A stretch of DNA of 64,000 nt from the NCBI GenBank assembly GCA_963703655.1, contig CAVPFA010000003.1:1612001-1676000 (forward strand), written 5' to 3'. Of this stretch, positions 1-8,399 are shown piece after piece (the stretch's first letter is position 1; every line of letters begins with the position of its first letter). The notes below the pieces were generated by a model. It did not search any database and was not told the origin of the DNA. It saw only the letters and a program-made list of their open reading frames with translations. The stretch comes from CAVPFA01 sp963703655. GTDB taxonomy: Bacteria; Actinomycetota; Acidimicrobiia; Acidimicrobiales; Bog-793. Both the position numbers and the translations under genes were made by a program.

Positions 1-527
1 GCCACCGCATTGACCCGGATCTGGCGTGGGGCCAGCTCGCATGCGAGAACGTGGGTCAGGCCCTCGAGCCCGGACTTGCTGGCCGAGTACATCGCCGTCC
101 CGGCGAAGCGACCGATCGACCCGACGATGCTCGAGATGTTCACGACGGCGGCTCCTGCGCCGAGGTGCGCCAATGCGGTGCGCGTCACGCGGCCCGCGCC
201 CATGACGTTGACCCCCCACATCGCGTCGGCTTCGGCCTGCGGCATCGAGTCGGCACGCGCCTCGCGGAGAACCCCTGCGCAGTTCACGATCCCGGTGAGC
301 CTGCCCATCTCCGAGGCTGCTCGAACGGCGGCTTCCACGCTCTCGTCCGACCGGACGTCCATCGGGTGCTCGAGCACGTCGCCCGGTGCTGCCGCGGCGA
401 TCACGCCAGGCGGGGTGGCGACGCCGAGGTCGCCGGCCAGCACCGCGTAACCGGCGCCGGCGAGACGATCGCAGATCGCGCGGCCGATTCCTCCCGTGCC
501 GCCGGTCACGAGCGCGACATCGGTCAT
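1..527 (-). CDS. SDR family oxidoreductase, C-terminus outside window
   Basis: Reading leftward from the ATG at 527, the frame is open to the window edge (about 175 residues), so the C-terminus is missing. It is a classical short-chain dehydrogenase/reductase: TGGTGGIG nucleotide-binding motif near the N-terminus, NCAG in the middle, and the catalytic YSASK motif after a conserved serine stretch (NISSIVGS). SDRs reduce or oxidise hydroxyl/carbonyl groups with NAD(P). A GGGGG stretch lies 8 bp before the start. It follows the first glutamine-synthetase-like gene by 80 bp on the same strand and probably shares its transcript, so it may oxidise an alcohol intermediate of the gamma-glutamylamide pathway. 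The substrate cannot be told from sequence. Confidence 0.9.
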   Translation of the reverse strand, partial: MTDVALVTGGTGGIGRAICDRLAGAGYAVLAGDLGVATPPGVIAAAAPGDVLEHPMDVRSDESVEAAVRAASEMGRLTGIVNCAGVLREARADSMPQAEADAMWGVNVMGAGRVTRTALAHLGAGAAVVNISSIVGSIGRFAGTAMYSASKSGLEGLTHVLACELAPRQIRVNAV

Positions 528-607
528 CGTCTGGACCCCCGTTTCGAACCTCGAGCGAACCTGTTGGTACCCAACTGCAGAGCTTGTCGGTGGCGCCCCG
601 GTTCCTG

Positions 608-2023
608 TCAGAGGAACTGAAGGTAGCGGCGGACCTCCCAGTCCGTCACCGCCGCGCGGAACTGCTCGAGCTCCCAGCGACGCGTCGCCGCGAAGAAACG
701 CACGAATTCGGCGCCCAGGTACTCGGCGGCCACCTCGCTCCCCTCGAAGGCGTCGATCGCCTGCTCGAGCGAGGTGGGCAGAAGCGGGATCGACGCGTCG
801 TGGTAGGCGTTGTGCTCGATGGGATCGGGGGCCTTGATGTTGTTCTCGAGCCCGTACAGGCCGCCGGCGATGCAGCCCGCCATTGCGAGGTAGGGGTTGA
901 CGTCGCCGCCGGGCACGCGGTTCTCGACGCGGGTGGCCTCCTCGTTCTCGTTGATGACACGCACGCCGCAGGTCCGGTTCTCGAAGCCCCACGAGGCCGT
1001 CGTGCCGGCGCCCGCGTCGGGCTGGAAACGCTTGTACGAGTTGATCGTCGGAGCGAAGAGAAGCGTCATCTCGCGCAGAGTTGCGACCTGCCCGCCGATG
1101 TACTTGAGGGCGAGGTCCGACAGGTGCCCGGGGGCGTCGGCCTGCCAGCACAGGTTCGACTCCTCCGACCACAGCGACTGGTGGATGTGACAGCTCGAAC
1201 CGAACCCGGGCAGCGTCTTGGCCATGAACGTCGCCATGAGGTCGTGGCTGTTCGCGATCTCCTTCACGGCGTGCTTGAAGAGGAACGCCCGGTCCGCCGC
1301 CTCGAGCAGGTCGCAGTAGAGCAGGTTCACCTCGTGCTGGCCGGCGCCGCCCTCCGGGTTCCAGTACTCGATGGGGATCCCGAAAGCCTCCATGTGGCTC
1401 GTGAGCGGGCGGATGACGTGCTCGTCGGTCGTGCCGCGGAAGATGCTGTAGGCGCCGAGGCGCAGGTTCATCGGCTTGAGGGCGGCGGACCGGTAGCCGT
1501 TTTGCTCCAGGCTCTCCTCGCTCTCTTTGAACAGGAAGAATTCCAGCTCGGCGGCGAACTTGGGGGACAGCCCCCGCTCGGCTGCCCGGTCGGCGAGCCG
1601 GCGAAGCATGAGGCGGGGCGCGATCTCGACCGGCGAGCCGTCGTGGAAGAAATGCTCGCAGAGAACGATGGCGGTCCGGTCGAGCCACGGCGCGACGCGC
1701 AGCGTCGCCAGGTCCGGGATCGGCAGCACGTCGGAGAACCCGAGGTCCCACGACGGCCACCAGCCCGTGTAGCCGGCCTCGCGCGACATGACGAGCTCTT
1801 CGGTGTCCATCGCCCAGTAGTAGTCCGAGACGTGAACCGGAGTGAGCGGATGCTCGATGAAGCGTCTGGCGGGAACCCGCTTTCCCCGGAAGATCCCGTT
1901 GAGGTCGCTCGCGCCGGCGATGACGACCTCGATACCGCCCTCCTCCAGAGCCCGGCGCACCTGGTCGATCAGCGGTCGTTGCCGTGCCAGGAAGCCCTCC
2001 ATCGTGTCGATCACGTAGCTCAC
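608..2023 (-). CDS. Glutamine-synthetase-like gamma-glutamylamide ligase (first paralog)
   Basis: A 471-residue member of the glutamine synthetase superfamily. The N-terminal half carries the beta-grasp region and the C-terminal half the catalytic barrel: metal ligands E159/E161 (AELEFF), GAGQHEVN near 227-234, the HIHQSLW histidines near 279-281, NSYKRF, WGFENR and VENR followed by NPYLA. All catalytic hallmarks are intact. Its context (permease, luciferase-like monooxygenase, PuuD, PuuB-like oxidase) argues for ATP-dependent gamma-glutamylation of an amine, as in PuuA/GlnA3/IpuC-type enzymes, rather than ammonia assimilation. That is inference. It starts 15 bp after the monooxygenase gene. 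GTG at 2023 is adjacent to a G-run; GTG at 2014 has better spacing and is an alternative start. Confidence 0.9.
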   Translation of the reverse strand: MSYVIDTMEGFLARQRPLIDQVRRALEEGGIEVVIAGASDLNGIFRGKRVPARRFIEHPLTPVHVSDYYWAMDTEELVMSREAGYTGWWPSWDLGFSDVLPIPDLATLRVAPWLDRTAIVLCEHFFHDGSPVEIAPRLMLRRLADRAAERGLSPKFAAELEFFLFKESEESLEQNGYRSAALKPMNLRLGAYSIFRGTTDEHVIRPLTSHMEAFGIPIEYWNPEGGAGQHEVNLLYCDLLEAADRAFLFKHAVKEIANSHDLMATFMAKTLPGFGSSCHIHQSLWSEESNLCWQADAPGHLSDLALKYIGGQVATLREMTLLFAPTINSYKRFQPDAGAGTTASWGFENRTCGVRVINENEEATRVENRVPGGDVNPYLAMAGCIAGGLYGLENNIKAPDPIEHNAYHDASIPLLPTSLEQAIDAFEGSEVAAEYLGAEFVRFFAATRRWELEQFRAAVTDWEVRRYLQFL

Positions 2024-2038
2024 CCCCCGATTCGCCGG

Positions 2039-3136
2039 CTAGGGAGCCGTCGCGGGCACCCGGTCAGCCGAGAACTCCAGCGAAAAAGATGGTGCCACCT
2101 CCTGGGCGAAAAGCGAAGCCCAGCGACGCCGGACCTCTACCGGCACACCCGGAGTCGAGAACTGCAGGATGACATGGTTGAAGCCGATGCCCACGAGCTC
2201 GTTCAGCCTGGAGGCGACCGTGGTCGGGGAGCCGATGAGCTGCCATCGGGTCCAGGGCACGATGCCCTCCGGCTTGGTGCGCGCCTGCATGCCGGCGAAG
2301 ATCTGCTTCCACGCCTCGTAGCCGGGCGTGTTCTCCCAGTCGGTGACGTCGGGGGTGTAGTGGTCGATCTGGGCCTGCATGTACCTGGGCTTGTATTCGC
2401 ACGCCTCGGTGACGGCCTGCGCATCGGTGTCCGCGACGATGCAGTCGACCATGATCGGGCAGGTGATCTCGCTCACGAGGCGGCCGCTCGCCTGCTCCCA
2501 GTCGCGGAGGAACCTCGCCTGCTTGTCGAGGTCGCCGATGGAGGTACACAGTGGCCACAGACCGAGCTCGCCCATGATCGCAGCGCTGTCCGGGCTTCCG
2601 ATGGCGCCGTAGAAGCTCAGCTGCTCGCGCCACGGGCGCGGGCGCAGCCGGATCTGTTTTGGGACTTGGAGGTATTGGCCCTGGTAGGTGAAGGGCTCCC
2701 CGGTCAAGGCGAGGTCGAGGATCTCGTAGGTCTCCCTGAAGCGCACCCGCGCCTGGGACATGTCCAGGCCGAAGGCGTCGTACTCGTACTTGGCCGTGCC
2801 GCGCCCGAGGCCGAGACGGATGTCCTTGTCGGTGAGCAGCGACGTCATGGCGATCTGGCCCGCCAGCCGGAGCGGGTCGTGCCAGGGCGTCACGATGACG
2901 CATGTCCCGTACGAGAACTCCGGGAAGCGGCCGGCGAGATGCGCCATGAGCAGCATCGGGTCCGGAGTCGGGAAGTAGTCGCTGAAATGGTGCTCGAGCA
3001 ACCACGCATTGCGATAGCCGAGCTCCCCGTAGAGCTCGCAGTCCTCGAGGAACCAGTCGTACATCGAGGCGTCGGCCGAGCCCGGCGCCCCCGCAGCCGT
3101 GACCACGAACCCGAAGGCCACCTCACGCCCAGTCAT
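2039..3136 (-). CDS. LLM-class flavin-dependent monooxygenase
   Basis: A 365-residue luciferase-like (bacterial alkanal monooxygenase fold) protein. It has the family pattern of an N-terminal strand followed by a long aligned barrel, with EHHFSDY near the N-terminus, LGLGRGTAKYEY in the middle, and a C-terminal segment that checks inter-residue spacing (GSPTTVASRLNEL). Such enzymes use reduced FMN or F420 to oxygenate or oxidise small organic substrates. ATG 3136 has GGAGG 5 bp upstream. It is the first gene of a leftward operon with the gamma-glutamylamide ligase and the SDR, and diverges from the permease. The obvious idea is oxygenation of an amine or its gamma-glutamyl amide. Cofactor and substrate are not visible. 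Confidence 0.88.
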   Translation of the reverse strand: MTGREVAFGFVVTAAGAPGSADASMYDWFLEDCELYGELGYRNAWLLEHHFSDYFPTPDPMLLMAHLAGRFPEFSYGTCVIVTPWHDPLRLAGQIAMTSLLTDKDIRLGLGRGTAKYEYDAFGLDMSQARVRFRETYEILDLALTGEPFTYQGQYLQVPKQIRLRPRPWREQLSFYGAIGSPDSAAIMGELGLWPLCTSIGDLDKQARFLRDWEQASGRLVSEITCPIMVDCIVADTDAQAVTEACEYKPRYMQAQIDHYTPDVTDWENTPGYEAWKQIFAGMQARTKPEGIVPWTRWQLIGSPTTVASRLNELVGIGFNHVILQFSTPGVPVEVRRRWASLFAQEVAPSFSLEFSADRVPATAP

Positions 3137-3182
3137 CGTGTCCTCCTCCGCCGGCCCCTCCGCAGTCCCGGCTTTGGACTGA

Positions 3183-3210
3183 ACTATAGACCTTTGACCT
3201 CGAGGCGCAA
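3183..3210 (-). promoter_or_regulatory. Predicted sigma70-type promoter of the monooxygenase-ligase-SDR operon
   Basis: On the minus strand TTGCGC (3205-3210) and TATAGT (3183-3188) are separated by 16 bp, about 50 bp before the ATG at 3136. Just downstream, at 3174-3180, lies AGTCCAA (minus strand), the same 7-mer found twice just downstream of the divergent permease promoter. Confidence 0.5.
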
Positions 3211-3271
3211 GGAGCCGGCCTGCGAGCCGGGAAAGAGCCGGTACCGGGCTTAATTCACGCGAGCCTTACCC

Positions 3272-3300
3272 TTGACAGGCCCGGCATCTTGGTCTTAAGG
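3272..3300 (+). promoter_or_regulatory. Predicted promoter of the APC permease
   Basis: A perfect TTGACA at 3272-3277 is followed after 17 bp by TTAAGG (3295-3300), a weak -10. The transcript would begin around 3307, inside the tandem repeat that starts at 3299. Confidence 0.45.
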
Positions 3301-3346
3301 TTCGCGCCGTAGTCCAACCGGACTCGAGGTTCGCGCCAGAGTCCAA
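3299..3346 (+). repeat. Two 19-bp direct repeats over the permease start site, possible operator
   Basis: GGTTCGCGCCGTAGTCCAA at 3299-3317 recurs as GGTTCGCGCCAGAGTCCAA at 3328-3346, 17 of 19 bases identical, period 29 bp. They lie between the -10 and the ribosome-binding site of the permease, where a bound repressor would block transcription. The conserved AGTCCAA core also appears inverted at the divergent promoter. Confidence 0.6.
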
Positions 3347-3364
3347 GCCAGACAGGGGGGCGGA

Positions 3365-4978
3365 ATGGACACCGAGGATCGCGCCAGTACCGCAGTCAGA
3401 AACGGCGGTTTGACGACGACCACGCTTGGGGGCGACGAGGCGCATCTTGACGTCTCGCAGCGCACCGACATCGGCCACCTGAAGAAGGCGGCGGTCGGGC
3501 TCGGCGGGGTGCTGTTCATCTCGTTCGCCGCCATGTCGCCGCTGACCGGCCAGCTGGGCAACGTCCCGCTCGCGATCTCGCTCGGGAACGGCAACGGCGC
3601 GCCGGCCGGGTTCGAGATCGGCATCGTCATGCTCGCTCTTTTCTGCGTCGGCTACCTGCAGATGCTGAAGCGGGTTCCTTCCAGCGGAGGCTTCTACAGC
3701 TTCATCAGCCGGGGGCTCGGCCGCCCGCTAGGCATGGCCGCGGGATGGTCGTCGGTCATGGCCTATGCGGTCATAGTCGGGTCGCTGCTCGGCGCGTTCT
3801 CGTACTTCGGGAACATCACGATCAAGCAATTCTTCCACGTGTCGATCCCTTGGCCCGTGCTGGCTTTCGCGGCCTTGGCTCTGATCGGCATCCTCGGGCA
3901 CTTCGACGTCCGGCTCAACACGCGCATCCTCGGTGTAGCGCTCATCTTGGAGATGCTCGTGCTCACGGTGATGATCATCGCAGTGTTCGCCAAGGGCGGT
4001 GGACCGAGTGGGAACACGCTTACTCCGATCAACCCGGTGAACGCGTTCAAACATCTTGGCCTTGCTGCCGGCGTCGGAGCTCCGGGAGTCGGCATCTTCT
4101 ACGCCGTTTGGTCCTGGGTCGGCTTCGAGACCATCCCGAATTACGCCGAGGAGTCGAGGAACCCCAAGCGCATCGGTGGCCAGGCACTCTTCATCTGTGT
4201 GATCGGAGGGGGCCTGTTCTTCATGGTCGCCTCTTGGGCCGTCATCGTCGGTTGGGGGCTGCACACATCGGTGCACCAGGCAACCGTGAACGGCGGCAAC
4301 TACTACTACGGCGTGGCGACGAAGTTCGTAGGCACGTGGCTGACAGACGTCATGGAATGGCTGATCATGACCTCGTCGTTCGCCTGTGCATTGTCGTTCC
4401 ACAACACCACGTCGCGTTACCTGTACGTCATCGGCCGCGAGGGCGTGTTCAACAAGGCACTCGGGCGGACACACCCCAGGTGGGAGAGCCCGTATATCGC
4501 CAACGCGACGACGGTCGCCATTGTTGCCGTCCTCACGGGGGCCTTCCTCGGAAGCTGGTACGCATTCCATTCCTGGCAGGCCTTCGTCAAGCCGTTCGGC
4601 GGATTCGCGGTGGCTCCCTATTACGAGCTGTTCGGCTGGTACGCGATCATCGCGACCTTCACGGTGCTGGTGAACCAGCTGGTCTGCTCGATCGCTTGCA
4701 TCGCGTTCTTCCGCCAGCAGGAGAACAAGGACGGCTGGAACATCTGGACCACTGGGATCATCCCGGTGCTGAGCGTCGGCGCGATGGGAACGGTGCTGTG
4801 GTTGCTGTGGTCCAACCTGTCGAAGATCGGAGGCGGCGGAGTCGATTTCGTCACCGCCATCCCGTGGATCTGCCTCGGCTGGATGGTGGTCGGCCTTCTG
4901 TTGGCGCTCGCCGTTAGGGCCCGCAGCCCTCAGAAGTACGAGGTGCTGGGCCGGATGGTGAACACCGGCATCGACTGA
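3365..4978 (+). CDS. APC-superfamily amino acid/amine permease
   Basis: A 537-residue integral membrane protein with about twelve hydrophobic segments starting near residue 45. It fits the amino acid/polyamine/organocation superfamily: SFAAMSPLTGQ in the first helix, PSSGGFYSFISRGLG in the loop after helix 2, and WVGFETIPNYAEESRNPKR before helix 7. It imports an amine or amino acid, probably with protons. ATG 3365 is preceded by a GGGGGG stretch about 4 bp away. It diverges from the monooxygenase-ligase operon, and the shared AGTCCAA motifs suggest co-regulation, so it is the likely uptake system for the ligase substrate. A convergent gene ends 33 bp downstream. Confidence 0.9.
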   Translation: MDTEDRASTAVRNGGLTTTTLGGDEAHLDVSQRTDIGHLKKAAVGLGGVLFISFAAMSPLTGQLGNVPLAISLGNGNGAPAGFEIGIVMLALFCVGYLQMLKRVPSSGGFYSFISRGLGRPLGMAAGWSSVMAYAVIVGSLLGAFSYFGNITIKQFFHVSIPWPVLAFAALALIGILGHFDVRLNTRILGVALILEMLVLTVMIIAVFAKGGGPSGNTLTPINPVNAFKHLGLAAGVGAPGVGIFYAVWSWVGFETIPNYAEESRNPKRIGGQALFICVIGGGLFFMVASWAVIVGWGLHTSVHQATVNGGNYYYGVATKFVGTWLTDVMEWLIMTSSFACALSFHNTTSRYLYVIGREGVFNKALGRTHPRWESPYIANATTVAIVAVLTGAFLGSWYAFHSWQAFVKPFGGFAVAPYYELFGWYAIIATFTVLVNQLVCSIACIAFFRQQENKDGWNIWTTGIIPVLSVGAMGTVLWLLWSNLSKIGGGGVDFVTAIPWICLGWMVVGLLLALAVRARSPQKYEVLGRMVNTGID

Positions 4979-5010
4979 GGAGCCGGCCACAAGCGGGCCC
5001 ACGGGCCGGG

Positions 5011-6069
5011 CTAAGGCCGGGCCCCGGGCGCGGCTCCGCCCCGTTGTTTGGCGCCTGAGCCGAGCTCGGTCGGTTTCGGCTCGCCGACGCGCTCGTAGAC
5101 GTCGCCGGGGATCAGCGCCGGGTCCTTGTAGATCGTCCAGGTGCACCGCCCGTCGGCGCGCGCGTCTGGCCAGACCGGGGGCTCTATCACGCGCAAGGGG
5201 TAGCCGAACCGGCGCATCGGGACCCGCTCTTGCAGCTGGCAGCAGTGCACGCAGTACAGGCAGACGCCGGTCTTGCCCCAGGACCAGTCGTGCGGGCGGG
5301 TCGTCACGGCGAACCGGGGAGGGTCGTCCACAGGCACGTGGTCGCTCGTCCCGTCGTCACTGCGGTCGTCGAGGAACGTTCGTCCGCCCGTTCCGCAAGG
5401 CGAGAAACTGACCACGAGGCGGTCGGGCTCCTCGCTGATCTCGAGGTCGCCGAGTCGCCCGGGTCCCGAGAGGTGGCCGCGGAAGGTCTCGGCGGTGTCG
5501 ACCGAGAGGATGTCGAACGACTCGTCCCATGGCCTGTGGTCGAGGTCGAAGCGGTCCCGTGTCGGGTACAGGTCGGCCATCAACTCGTCCCAGAAGTCCT
5601 CGACGCGTCCTTCGCCGAGATGCTGCGCGCAAAGGTCGACGTGCAGATGCACCCGGTCACAGGCCCGGTCGTGCGCGCCCCGCCACGCCGAGACGGCCGC
5701 CTTGAAGCCCCCGATCGCCTCGGCGCCGCGCCCGGCCGCGCACGCGGCGGCGAAGTCCCCGACCGCCGCCTCGTAGTCCCGCCACGACTCGGTGAGATCC
5801 GGCGTGGTCTTCTCGGCTTCGGCGATCTCTGCCTCCGAGACCCCCTCACGAACGAGGAACCGCCTCGCCGAGTCGAAGAAGACCGGGAAAAGCACAGCAG
5901 GCTCGGCCATCTCGATCAGGCTGTAACGAGCGAGCTCGGCGGCGTCGGCGTCACGGCCCTCTGCGACAGCGCCTTCGACGAGCCGGTGAGTGGACACGGC
6001 CTGCTCCGCCCACGGGCCTGTCCGCGTCGCCCGACCCAGCAGACGGTCGAACACGACGGGCCCGGTCAT
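5011..6069 (-). CDS. Unrecognised cysteine-rich protein coupled to a ligase gene
   Basis: A 352-residue soluble protein I do not recognise. The N-terminal half is helical and Ala/Glu-rich with no signal peptide. The C-terminal third holds a conserved-looking core: SPCGTGGR (C225), HDWSWGKTG (260-268), then CLYCVHCC (C270, C273, C276, C277), followed by GYPLRVIEPP and CTWTIYKDP (C309). The spacing suggests a metal or iron-sulfur site. Its ATG lies one base after the stop of the second glutamine-synthetase-like gene (TGA-G-ATG), so the two are almost certainly translationally coupled and probably act in one pathway. Candidate roles are a hydrolase or metal-dependent enzyme on a gamma-glutamyl intermediate. 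That is a guess. The last 30 residues are low-complexity Gly/Ala. Confidence 0.85.
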   Translation of the reverse strand: MTGPVVFDRLLGRATRTGPWAEQAVSTHRLVEGAVAEGRDADAAELARYSLIEMAEPAVLFPVFFDSARRFLVREGVSEAEIAEAEKTTPDLTESWRDYEAAVGDFAAACAAGRGAEAIGGFKAAVSAWRGAHDRACDRVHLHVDLCAQHLGEGRVEDFWDELMADLYPTRDRFDLDHRPWDESFDILSVDTAETFRGHLSGPGRLGDLEISEEPDRLVVSFSPCGTGGRTFLDDRSDDGTSDHVPVDDPPRFAVTTRPHDWSWGKTGVCLYCVHCCQLQERVPMRRFGYPLRVIEPPVWPDARADGRCTWTIYKDPALIPGDVYERVGEPKPTELGSGAKQRGGAAPGARP

Positions 6070-6070
6070 C

Positions 6071-7483
6071 TCAACCCCGCTCGAAGTAGCGGCGAAGCTC
6101 CCAATCGGTGACCCCCGAATTCGGGTCCATGCCCGTCTCGTAGACGTACCGCTCGAACGCCTGCTGCTCGTGGCGAGCGAGCCGGGTCAGGTGGTCGAAG
6201 ACCTCCTCGCCGAAGGACTCGCGTGCCAGAGCGCTCGAGGAGAACGCATCGACCGACTCTTCGAGCGAGGTGGGCAGGCGAGGCCGGTCAGCGGCGTAGG
6301 CGTTGCCGGCGGACTCCGGGCCCGGCTCCACCCGGTCCTTTATGCCCCGAAGACCGGCAGCGATCGTCGCGCTGAAGGCGAGGTACGGATTGGCGTCCGC
6401 GCCCGGTGAGCGGTTCTCGACGCGAAGCGATGCTCCGTCGCCGACCACGCGGAACGCACAGGTTCGGTTGTCCCTGCCCCAGGTGATCGTCGTCGGAGCG
6501 AAAGAGTCGGGCACGTACCGGCGGTACGAGTTGGGGTACGGGGCGAACATCCAAGCCAGCTCGTGGGCCGACGCGAGGAGCCCACCGAGGTAGTGGTTGA
6601 ACATGTCGGAACACTGCCCCGGGCTCGAGCCTCCGGCGCTAAGCGGATTGGCGCCTTCTGTGTCCCACAGGCTCGAGTGGACGTGGAACGAGGAGCCGAC
6701 CTCTCTCGCGGACCACTTGGCCATGAACGTCGCGGAGAGGCCGGCAAGTGCGGCTATCTCCTTGATGCCGTGCTTGTAGATCGCATGGCGGTCCGCCATC
6801 TCGAGAGCGTCCGCGAAGACGAGATTGATCTCGTGCTGGCCGAGTCCCCATTCCCCCTTCGAGGACTCGATCGGCACCCGGGCGCCTTCCATGCCACGTC
6901 GAATCTGGGATATCAGCCACTCGTCCTTGGTCGTGTGCAAGAGGTGATAGTCGGTCCGGTAATACGACGTCGGATGGAGGTCCCGGTACGACTGCTGCCA
7001 GGCATCGCTGTAGCTGTCGCGGAAGAAGAACACCTCGACCTCGGAGCCGCAGAAGACACTGAGGCCGAGCGCGCGGGCCCGCTCTATCTGGCGCTTGAGT
7101 ATCTGGCGCGGTGACACCTCGACAGGCTCGTCGCAGTGCTCTCGCACCGCGTCGCACAGCACGAGCGCCGTCCTGTCGAGCCAGGGCAGCATCCGCAGGG
7201 TCGACCAGTCCGGCACCATCGAGAAATCCTGGAATCCGCGCTCCCAGTCCGTGAGGGCGAATCCCGGCAACGGCTCCATGTCCATGTCGACGGTGAACAG
7301 GTAGTTGGAAGCGTGCAAACGCTCGCCCCTGAGAAGCCCGCGGCACGTCCTCGGCGTGACCCGTTTTCCGACGAGGTGGCCCCACAGATCGACGAGGGCA
7401 CAGACGACCGTGTCGACACGGCCCGAGTTGAAGAGACCCTCGAGGTCCACGCTCTCGACGCGGCCGCCGGTGTCCGTCTCCAT
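6071..7483 (-). CDS. Glutamine-synthetase-like gamma-glutamylamide ligase (second paralog)
   Basis: A 470-residue glutamine synthetase superfamily protein with intact catalytic motifs: GSEVEVFFF (metal glutamates), GLGQHEINLVF, SFHVHSSLW, NSYRRYVP, WGRDNRTCAFRV and VENRSPG followed by NPYLAFS. It is clearly paralogous to the first ligase but only moderately similar, so a different amine substrate is likely. It is the first gene of a two-gene leftward operon with the cysteine-rich protein. It diverges from the PuuD-like hydrolase gene across a 196-bp region. Glutamine synthesis proper is unlikely given the catabolic neighbourhood, but cannot be excluded by sequence alone. Confidence 0.9.
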   Translation of the reverse strand: METDTGGRVESVDLEGLFNSGRVDTVVCALVDLWGHLVGKRVTPRTCRGLLRGERLHASNYLFTVDMDMEPLPGFALTDWERGFQDFSMVPDWSTLRMLPWLDRTALVLCDAVREHCDEPVEVSPRQILKRQIERARALGLSVFCGSEVEVFFFRDSYSDAWQQSYRDLHPTSYYRTDYHLLHTTKDEWLISQIRRGMEGARVPIESSKGEWGLGQHEINLVFADALEMADRHAIYKHGIKEIAALAGLSATFMAKWSAREVGSSFHVHSSLWDTEGANPLSAGGSSPGQCSDMFNHYLGGLLASAHELAWMFAPYPNSYRRYVPDSFAPTTITWGRDNRTCAFRVVGDGASLRVENRSPGADANPYLAFSATIAAGLRGIKDRVEPGPESAGNAYAADRPRLPTSLEESVDAFSSSALARESFGEEVFDHLTRLARHEQQAFERYVYETGMDPNSGVTDWELRRYFERG

Positions 7484-7633
7484 TTTGGGGCTCCCTGGTC
7501 GGTGAACGTGACGGCCCCCGCCCTGGCAACGGACCGAAGAGCCCGCGTCATCCTATCGAGCGGTCTCGAGCCGCCAATGTGACCGGAAATGGCCCCGGAG
7601 GTGCGAGGCGCGGCCGGACGCGGGCCCGCGATC

Positions 7634-7656
7634 CATTACGGTCTTCATTACGGTCT
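7634..7656 (+). repeat. Tandem 11-mer in the PuuD promoter region
   Basis: CATTACGGTCT occurs at 7634-7644 and again at 7646-7656, period 12 bp, 24 bp before the PuuD start. Each copy holds TACGGT, a -10-like hexamer. It could be a duplicated promoter element or an operator. The divergent region also has the near-palindrome CGGTCTCGAGCCG at 7561-7573. Confidence 0.5.
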
Positions 7657-7679
7657 GTCGACGAGCATGAGGAGGTTGT

Positions 7680-8399
7680 GTGAAGCCCATCGTGGGAGTG
7701 ACGTCGGTCCCGAAGATCGCCCATTCCGGCTACGGCGACACTCCCCATGAGTCGGCTCCCGAGCTGTATCTGGACGCCCTCGAGGTGGCGGGGGCGACGA
7801 CGGTCATCCTGCCGGTGCACGCCGAGCCTGACGAGCGCCTGTTCTCGCTCTTCGACGGCTACCTCCTCACCGGCGGCGGTGACGTCGACCCGGTCCGCTA
7901 CGACGGCCACGCCGAGGAAAGCGTGTACGGCGTTGACGACAAGAGGGACTCCTATGAGATCTCCCTCGTGCACTACGCGATGGCCAATGATGTCCCCCTG
8001 CTCGCGATCTGCCGCGGCGTCCAGGTCCTCAACGTCGCGCTGGGCGGGAGTCTCGTCGTCGACATCGCCGCTGACCGCCCGGGATCCCTCCGGCACCGGG
8101 ATCTCGAGCACTGGACGGGAACGGCGCACACGGTCACCATCGCCGCGGGCAGCGCGATGTCGAAGCTCGTGGGCGACGAGCTCGAGGTGAACTCGATGCA
8201 CCACCAGGGCCTGGGCGAGGTGGCGAGCGGGCTCGTGCCGGTCGCGTGGGCGCCCGACGGGATCGTGGAGGCGGTCGAGGCCACCGACAAGCGGTTCGTC
8301 GTAGGCGTGCAGTGGCACCCGGAGTGTCTCGGGGCCGGCCACCGCGCGTTCGGCGTGTTCGAGGGCTTCGTCGAGGCGGCCTGCGAGGTGGGCGGCTGA
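7680..8399 (+). CDS. Gamma-glutamyl-gamma-aminobutyrate hydrolase family protein (PuuD-like)
   Basis: A 239-residue class I glutamine amidotransferase-fold hydrolase of the PuuD family. The nucleophile is C111 in AICRGVQVLN, and the His-Glu pair is H213/E215 in VQWHPE. LLTGGGDVDP near 62-71 is typical of the family. It cleaves the gamma-glutamyl bond, releasing glutamate and the oxidised amine-derived acid at the end of the gamma-glutamylated amine route. GTG 7680 is preceded by GAGGAGG with a 4-bp gap, a strong start signal. It is divergent from the second ligase and convergent with the FAD oxidase. Its last codons lie inside a 17-bp tandem repeat array that runs past the stop. Confidence 0.9.
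   Translation: MKPIVGVTSVPKIAHSGYGDTPHESAPELYLDALEVAGATTVILPVHAEPDERLFSLFDGYLLTGGGDVDPVRYDGHAEESVYGVDDKRDSYEISLVHYAMANDVPLLAICRGVQVLNVALGGSLVVDIAADRPGSLRHRDLEHWTGTAHTVTIAAGSAMSKLVGDELEVNSMHHQGLGEVASGLVPVAWAPDGIVEAVEATDKRFVVGVQWHPECLGAGHRAFGVFEGFVEAACEVGG

Noticed and set aside
386..3253. A 955-codon open frame on the plus strand
   Set aside because: It is antisense to the first ligase and the monooxygenase, with Arg/His/Pro-rich content typical of high-GC shadow frames; the minus-strand genes have full family motifs.
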